NCBI RefSeq assembly: GCF_045679555.1
Contig: NC_092094.1
Location: 16,425,112-16,489,111, forward strand
Direction: 5' to 3'
Source: Salvelinus alpinus
Taxonomy: Eukaryota > Chordata > Actinopteri > Salmoniformes > Salmonidae
DNA: 64,000 nt
Shown: piece by piece, positions 56,803-64,000 of the stretch
Numbering within the stretch: the first letter of the stretch is position 1
How the letters are laid out: every line of letters starts with the position of its first letter
The notes under the pieces: model-generated
Databases searched by the model: none
What the model was told of the DNA's origin: nothing
The model's input: the letters and a program-made list of their open reading frames with translations, nothing else
Program-made: the position numbers and the translations under genes

Positions 56803-59800
56803 TCAGTGGTTGGTGAGTAGTTAGTAGTGGTCAGTGGTTGGTGAGTAGTTAGTAGGGGTCAGTGGTTGGTGAGTAGTTAGTAGGGGTCAGTGGTTGGTGA
56901 GTAGATAGTAGGGGTCAGTGGTTGGTGAGTAGTTAGTAGTGGTCAGTGGTTGGTGAGTAGTTAGTAGGGGTCAGTGGTTGGTGAGTAGTTAGTAGTGGTC
57001 AGTGGTTGGTGAGTAGTTAGTAGGGGTCAGTGGTTGGTGAGTAGTTAGTAGGGGTCAGTGGTTGGTGAGTAGTTAGTAGGGGTCAGTGGTTGGTGAGTAG
57101 TTAGTAGGGGTCAGTGGTTGGTGAGTAGATAGTAGGGGTCAGTGGTTGGTGAGTAGTTAGTAGGGGTCAGTGGTCGGTGAGTAGTTAGTAGGGGTCAGTG
57201 GTCGGTGAGTAGATAGTAGGGGTCAGTGGTTGGTGAGTAGTTAGTAGGGGTCAGTGGTTGGTGAGTAGTTAGTAGGGGTCAGTGGTTGGTGAGTAGTTAG
57301 TAGGGGTCAGTGGTTGGTGAGTAGTTAGTAGGGGTCAGTGGTTGGTGAGTAGTTAGTAGGGGTCAGTGGTTGGTGAGTAGTTAGTAGGGGTCAGTGGTTG
57401 GTGAGTAGTTAGTAGGGGTCAGTGGTTGGTGAGTAGATAGTAGTGGTCAGTGGTTGGTGAGTAGATAGTAGGGGTCAGTGGTTGGTGAGTAGTTAGTAGG
57501 GGTCAGTGGTTGGTGAGTAGTTAGTAGGGGTCAGTGGTTGGTGAGTAGTTAGTAGGGGTCAGTGGTTGGTGAGTAGTTAGTAGGGGTCAGTGGTTGGTGA
57601 GTAGTTAGTAGGGGTCAGTGGTTGGTGAGTAGATAGTAGTGGTCAGTGGTTGGTGAGTAGATAGTAGGGGTCAGTGGTTGGTGAGTAGATAGTAGTGGTC
57701 AGTGGTTGGTGAGTAGTTAGTAGTGGTCAGTGGTTGGTGAGTAGTTAGTAGTGGTCAGTGGTTGGTGAGTAGATAGTAGTGGTCAGTGGTTGGTGAGTAG
57801 ATAGTAGGGGTCAGTGGTTGGTGAGTAGTTAGTAGTGGTCAGTGGTTGGTGAGTAGTTAGTAGGGGTCAGTGGTCGGTGAGTAGTTAGTAGGGGTCAGTG
57901 GTCGGTGAGTAGTTAGTAGGGGTCAGTGGTTGGTGAGTAGTTAGTAGGGGTCAGTGGTTGGTGAGTAGTTAGTAGGGGTCAGTGGTTGGTGAGTAGTTAG
58001 TAGGGGTCAGTGGTTGGTGAGTAGATAGTAGTGGTCAGTGGTTGGTGAGTAGTTAGTAGTGGTCAGTGGTTGGTGAGTAGTTAGTAGTGGTCAGTGGTTG
58101 GTGAGTAGATAGTAGGGGTCAGTGGTTGGTGAGTAGTTAGTAGGGGTCAGTGGTTGGTGAGTAGTTAGTAGGGGTCAGTGGTTGGTGAGTAGTTAGTAGT
58201 GGTCAGTGGTTGGTGAGTAGATAGTAGGGGTCAGTGGTTGGTGAGTAGTTAGTAGGGGTCAGTGGTTGGTGAGTAGTTAGTAGGGGTCAGTGGTTGGTGA
58301 GTAGATAGTAGGGGTCAGTGGTTGGTGAGTAGTTAGTAGGGGTCAGTGGTTGGTGAGTAGTTAGTAGGGGTCAGTGGTTGGTGAGTAGTTAGTAGTGGTC
58401 AGTGGTTGGTGAGTAGTTAGTAGTGGTCAGTGGTTGGTGAGTAGTTAGTAGTGGTCAGTGGTTGGTGAGTAGTTAGTAGTGGTCAGTGGTTGGTGAGTAG
58501 TTAGTAGGGGTCAGTGGTTGGTGAGTAGTTAGTAGGGGTCAGTGGTTGGTGAGTAGATAGTAGGGGTCAGTGGTCGGTGAGTAGTTAGTAGGGGTCAGTG
58601 GTTGGTAAGTAGTTAGTAGTGGTCAGTGGTTGGTGAGTAGTTAGTAGGGGTCAGTGGTTGGTGAGTAGTTAGTAGGGGTCAGTGGTTGGTGAGTAGTTAG
58701 TAGTGGTCAGTGGTTGGTGAGTAGTTAGTAGGGGTCAGTGGTTGGTGAGTAGTTAGTAGTGGTCAGTGGTTGGTGAGTAGTTAGTAGGGGTCAGTGGTTG
58801 GTGAGTAGTTAGTAGGGGTCAGTGGTTGGTAAGTAGTTAGTAGTGGTCAGTGGTTGGTGAGTAGTTAGTAGGGGTCAGTGGTTGGTGAGTAGATAGTAGG
58901 GGTCAGTGGTTGGTGAGTAGATAGTAGGGGTCAGTGGTTGGTGAGTAGTTAGTAGGGGTCAGTGGTTGGTGAGTAGATAGTAGGGGTCAGTGGTTGGTGA
59001 GTAGTTAGTAGGGGTCAGTGGTTGGTGAGTAGATAGTAGGGGTCAGTGGTTGGTGAGTAGTTAGTAGGGGTCAGTGGTTGGTGAGTAGATAGTAGGGGTC
59101 AGTGGTTGGTGAGTAGTTAGTAGGGGTCAGTGGTTGGTGAGTAGATAGTAGGGGTCAGTGGTTGGTGAGTAGTTAGTAGGGGTCAGTGGTTGGTGAGTAG
59201 TTAGTAGGGGTCAGTGGTTGGTGAGTAGTTAGTAGGGGTCAGTGGTCGGTGAGTAGTTAGTAGGGGTCAGTGGTTGGTGAGTAGTTAGTAGTGGTCAGTG
59301 GTTGGTGAGTAGATAGTAGGGGTCAGTGGTTGGTGAGTAGATAGTAGGGGTCAGTGGTTGGTGAGTAGTTAGTAGGGGTCAGTGGTTGGTGAGTAGTTAG
59401 TAGGGGTCAGTGGTTGGTGAGTAGTTAGTAGGGGTCAGTGGTTGGTGAGTAGATAGTAGGGGTCAGTGGTCGGTGAGTAGTTAGTAGTGGTCAGTGGTTG
59501 GTGAGTAGTTAGTAGTGGTCAGTGGTTGGTGAGTAGTTAGTAGTGGTCAGTGGTTGGTGAGTAGATAGTAGGGGTCAGTGGTTGGTGAGTAGATAGTAGG
59601 GGTCAGTGGTTGGTGAGTAGATAGTAGTGGTCAGTGGTTGGTGAGTAGTTAGTAGGGGTCAGTGGTTGGTGAGTAGTTAGTAGTGGTCAGTGGTTGGTGA
59701 GTAGATAGTAGGGGTCAGTGGTTGGTGAGTAGATAGTAGGGGTCAGTGGTTGGTGAGTAGTTAGTAGGGGTCAGTGGTTGGTGAGTAGTTAGTAGGGGTC

Positions 59801-62800
59801 AGTGGTTGGTGAGTAGTTAGTAGGGGTCAGTGGTTGGTGAGTAGATAGTAGGGGTCAGTGGTTGGTGAGTAGATAGTAGGGGTCAGTGGTTGGTGAGTAG
59901 TTAGTAGGGGTCAGTGGTTGGTGAGTAGTTAGTAGGGGTCAGTGGTTGGTGAGTAGATAGTAGTGGTCAGTGGTCGGTGAGTAGATAGTAGGGGTCAGTG
60001 GTTGGTGAGTAGTTAGTAGGGGTCAGTGGTTGGTGAGTAGTTAGTAGGGGTCAGTGGTTGGTGAGTAGTTAGTAGTGGTCAGTGGTTGGTGAGTAGTTAG
60101 TAGTGGTCAGTGGTTGGTGAGTAGATAGTAGGGGTCAGTGGTTGGTGAGTAGATAGTAGGGGTCAGTGGTTGGTGAGTAGATAGTAGTGGTCAGTGGTTG
60201 GTGAGTAGTTAGTAGGGGTCAGTGGTTGGTGAGTAGTTAGTAGTGGTCAGTGGTTGGTGAGTAGATAGTAGGGGTCAGTGGTTGGTGAGTAGATAGTAGG
60301 GGTCAGTGGTTGGTGAGTAGTTAGTAGGGGTCAGTGGTTGGTGAGTAGTTAGTAGGGGTCAGTGGTTGGTGAGTAGTTAGTAGTGGTCAGTGGTTGGTGA
60401 GTAGATAGTAGGGGTCAGTGGTTGGTGAGTAGATAGTAGGGGTCAGTGGTTGGTGAGTAGTTAGTAGGGGTCAGTGGTTGGTGAGTAGTTAGTAGGGGTC
60501 AGTGGTTGGTGAGTAGTTAGTAGGGGTCAGTGGTTGGTGAGTAGATAGTAGGGGTCAGTGGTTGGTGAGTAGATAGTAGGGGTCAGTGGTTGGTGAGTAG
60601 TTAGTAGGGGTCAGTGGTTGGTGAGTAGTTAGTAGGGGTCAGTGGTTGGTGAGTAGTTAGTAGGGGTCAGTGGTTGGTGAGTAGTTAGTAGGGGTCAGTG
60701 GTTGGTGAGTAGTTAGTAGGGGTCAGTGGTTGGTGAGTAGTTAGTAGGGGTCAGTGGTTGGTGAGTAGATAGTAGTGGTCAGTGGTCGGTGAGTAGATAG
60801 TAGGGGTCAGTGGTTGGTGAGTAGTTAGTAGGGGTCAGTGGTTGGTGAGTAGTTAGTAGGGGTCAGTGGTTGGTGAGTAGTTAGTAGGGGTCAGTGGTTG
60901 GTGAGTAGTTAGTAGGGGTCAGTGGTTGGTGAGTAGTTAGTAGTGGTCAGTGGTTGGTGAGTAGATAGTAGTGGTCAGTGGTTGGTGAGTAGATAGTAGG
61001 GGTCAGTGGTTGGTGAGTAGATAGTAGTGGTCAGTGGTTGGTGAGTAGTTAGTAGTGGTCAGTGGTTGGTGAGTAGTTAGTAGTGGTCAGTGGTTGGTGA
61101 GTAGATAGTAGTGGTCAGTGGTTGGTGAGTAGATAGTAGGGGTCAGTGGTTGGTGAGTAGTTAGTAGTGGTCAGTGGTTGGTGAGTAGTTAGTAGGGGTC
61201 AGTGGTCGGTGAGTAGTTAGTAGGGGTCAGTGGTCGGTGAGTAGTTAGTAGGGGTCAGTGGTTGGTGAGTAGTTAGTAGGGGTCAGTGGTTGGTGAGTAG
61301 TTAGTAGGGGTCAGTGGTTGGTGAGTAGTTAGTAGGGGTCAGTGGTTGGTGAGTAGATAGTAGTGGTCAGTGGTTGGTGAGTAGTTAGTAGTGGTCAGTG
61401 GTTGGTGAGTAGTTAGTAGTGGTCAGTGGTTGGTGAGTAGATAGTAGGGGTCAGTGGTTGGTGAGTAGTTAGTAGGGGTCAGTGGTTGGTGAGTAGTTAG
61501 TAGGGGTCAGTGGTTGGTGAGTAGTTAGTAGTGGTCAGTGGTTGGTGAGTAGATAGTAGGGGTCAGTGGTTGGTGAGTAGTTAGTAGGGGTCAGTGGTTG
61601 GTGAGTAGTTAGTAGGGGTCAGTGGTTGGTGAGTAGATAGTAGGGGTCAGTGGTTGGTGAGTAGTTAGTAGGGGTCAGTGGTTGGTGAGTAGTTAGTAGG
61701 GGTCAGTGGTTGGTGAGTAGTTAGTAGTGGTCAGTGGTTGGTGAGTAGTTAGTAGTGGTCAGTGGTTGGTGAGTAGTTAGTAGTGGTCAGTGGTTGGTGA
61801 GTAGTTAGTAGTGGTCAGTGGTTGGTGAGTAGTTAGTAGGGGTCAGTGGTTGGTGAGTAGTTAGTAGGGGTCAGTGGTTGGTGAGTAGATAGTAGGGGTC
61901 AGTGGTCGGTGAGTAGTTAGTAGGGGTCAGTGGTTGGTAAGTAGTTAGTAGTGGTCAGTGGTTGGTGAGTAGTTAGTAGGGGTCAGTGGTTGGTGAGTAG
62001 TTAGTAGGGGTCAGTGGTTGGTGAGTAGTTAGTAGTGGTCAGTGGTTGGTGAGTAGTTAGTAGGGGTCAGTGGTTGGTGAGTAGTTAGTAGTGGTCAGTG
62101 GTTGGTGAGTAGTTAGTAGGGGTCAGTGGTTGGTGAGTAGTTAGTAGGGGTCAGTGGTTGGTAAGTAGTTAGTAGTGGTCAGTGGTTGGTGAGTAGTTAG
62201 TAGGGGTCAGTGGTTGGTGAGTAGATAGTAGGGGTCAGTGGTTGGTGAGTAGATAGTAGGGGTCAGTGGTTGGTGAGTAGTTAGTAGGGGTCAGTGGTTG
62301 GTGAGTAGATAGTAGGGGTCAGTGGTTGGTGAGTAGTTAGTAGGGGTCAGTGGTTGGTGAGTAGATAGTAGGGGTCAGTGGTTGGTGAGTAGTTAGTAGG
62401 GGTCAGTGGTTGGTGAGTAGATAGTAGGGGTCAGTGGTTGGTGAGTAGTTAGTAGGGGTCAGTGGTTGGTGAGTAGATAGTAGGGGTCAGTGGTTGGTGA
62501 GTAGTTAGTAGGGGTCAGTGGTTGGTGAGTAGTTAGTAGGGGTCAGTGGTTGGTGAGTAGTTAGTAGGGGTCAGTGGTCGGTGAGTAGTTAGTAGGGGTC
62601 AGTGGTTGGTGAGTAGTTAGTAGGGGTCAGTCGTTGGTGAGTAGATAGTAGGGGTCAGTGGTTGGTGAGTAGATAGTAGGGGTCAGTGGTTGGTGAGTAG
62701 TTAGTAGGGGTCAGTGGTTGGTGAGTAGTTAGTAGGGGTCAGTGGTTGGTGAGTAGTTAGTAGGGGTCAGTGGTTGGTGAGTAGATAGTAGGGGTCAGTG

Positions 62801-64000
62801 GTCGGTGAGTAGTTAGTAGTGGTCAGTGGTTGGTGAGTAGTTAGTAGTGGTCAGTGGTTGGTGAGTAGTTAGTAGTGGTCAGTGGTTGGTGAGTAGATAG
62901 TAGGGGTCAGTGGTTGGTGAGTAGATAGTAGGGGTCAGTGGTTGGTGAGTAGATAGTAGTGGTCAGTGGTTGGTGAGTAGTTAGTAGGGGTCAGTGGTTG
63001 GTGAGTAGATAGTAGGGGTCAGTGGTTGGTGAGTAGATAGTAGGGGTCAGTGGTTGGTGAGTAGTTAGTAGGGGTCAGTGGTTGGTGAGTAGTTAGTAGG
63101 GGTCAGTGGTTGGTGAGTAGATAGTAGGGGTCAGTGGTTGGTGAGTAGTTAGTAGTGGTCAGTGGTTGGTGAGTAGTTAGTAGTGGTCAGTGGTTGGTGA
63201 GTAGTTAGTAGTGGTCAGTGGTTGGTGAGTAGATAGTAGTGGTCAGTGGTTGGTGAGTAGTTAGTAGTGGTCAGTGGTTGGTGAGTAGTTAGTAGTGGTC
63301 AGTGGTTGGTGAGTAGTTAGTAGTGGTCAGTGGTTGGTGAGTAGTTAGTAGTGGTCAGTGGTTGGTGAGTAGTTAGTAGTGGTCAGTGGTTGGTGAGTAG
63401 ATAGTAGTGGTCAGTGGTTGGTGAGTAGTTAGTAGTGGTCAGTGGTTGGTGAGTAGTTAGTAGTGGTCAGTGGTTGGTGAGTAGTTAGTAGTGGTCAGTG
63501 GTTGGTGAGTAGTTAGTAGTGGTCAGTGGTTGGTGAGTAGTTAGTAGTGGTCAGTGGTTGGTGAGTAGATAGTAGTGGTCAGTGGTTGGTGAGTAGTTAG
63601 TAGTGGTCAGTGGTTGGTGAGTAGTTAGTAGTGGTCAGTGGTTGGTGAGTAGTTAGTAGTGGTCAGTGGTTGGTGAGTAGTTAGTAGTGGTCAGTGGTTG
63701 GTGAGTAGATAGTAGGGGTCAGTGGTTGGTGAGTAGTTAGTAGTGGTCAGTGGTTGGTGAGTAGTTAGTAGTGGTTGGTGAGTAGTTAGTAGGGGTCAGT
63801 GATTGGTGAGTAGTTAGTAGTGGTCAGTGGTTGGTGAGTAGTTAGTAGGCGTCAGTGGTTGGTGAGTAGTTAGTAGTGGTCAGTGGTTGGTGAGTAGTTA
63901 GTAGTCGTCAGTGGTTGGTGAGTAGCTAGTAGTCGTCAGTGGTTGGTGAGTAGTTAGTAGTCGTCAGTGGTTGGTGAGTAGTTAGTAGTGGTCAGTGGTT
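56803..64000. repeat. 28-bp minisatellite, about 257 units, runs off the window
   Basis: Head-to-tail units of 28 bp with core GGTTGGTGAGTAGTTAGTAG followed by GGGGTCAGT. Variation is mostly at four positions: TTAG/ATAG, GGGG/GTGG, GGTTGG/GGTCGG, and rarely GTGAG/GTAAG. One unit has 13 G, 9 T, 5 A and 1 C, an extreme strand bias. Patterns repeat at 3332 bp (119 units) and 560 bp (20 units). Units after ~63760 are more irregular. No spacers, so not a CRISPR array; stops close all plus-strand frames. Confidence 0.97.

Noticed and set aside
56803-64000. CRISPR-like array of 28-bp repeats
   Set aside because: The repeats are directly head to tail with no spacers, and the setting is a vertebrate genome. 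It is a minisatellite.

Overview
The window looks like salmonid fish nuclear DNA. Three signs support this: an HpaI-type tRNA-derived SINE that keeps its HpaI site, a long LINE whose 3' tail matches that SINE (the RSg-1/HpaI pairing known from salmonids), and dense nested Tc1-like transposons with (CA)n microsatellites. The species cannot be told from the sequence alone.

The one host gene I can assemble fully is on the minus strand: a laminin beta-1 chain gene (lamb1 type). It has 33 coding exons between 45985 (start codon) and 11725 (stop codon). Every junction is GT-AG, all phases agree, and the spliced frame is 5358 nt, giving 1785 residues. Domain order is signal peptide, LN, LE repeats, LF (domain IV), LE repeats, coiled coil, Cys-rich beta knob, coiled coil. 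It should be a secreted basement-membrane subunit.

Layout. 1-11.1 kb, 3' of lamb1, is a transposon graveyard: a Tc1 end, a Tc1 carrying a Rex1-like LINE fragment, a solo LTR, a Tc1 with another Tc1 nested in it, a hairpin repeat, a further Tc1 and an L2-like LINE remnant. 11.1-46.2 kb is lamb1; its introns hold Tc1 copies, larger DNA elements, two SINE types, an inverted SINE pair and many tandem repeats. 46.2-47.4 kb is the 5' flank. 47.4-51.4 kb is a near full-length LINE with an intact 1097-residue ORF carrying a 2A-like motif, endonuclease and reverse transcriptase. 51.4-54.7 kb is a decayed LINE interrupted by a Tc1 and an internally deleted LTR. 55.9-56.7 kb holds two minus-strand exon-like segments of an unrecognised, probably broken gene. 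56.8 kb to the end is a 28-bp minisatellite of about 257 units with higher-order duplications.

Only lamb1 looks like a functioning host gene. The LINE ORF at 47.7-51.0 kb is the only mobile-element ORF that looks intact; all transposases are broken. I saw no operon, CRISPR array, rRNA or free-standing tRNA gene.
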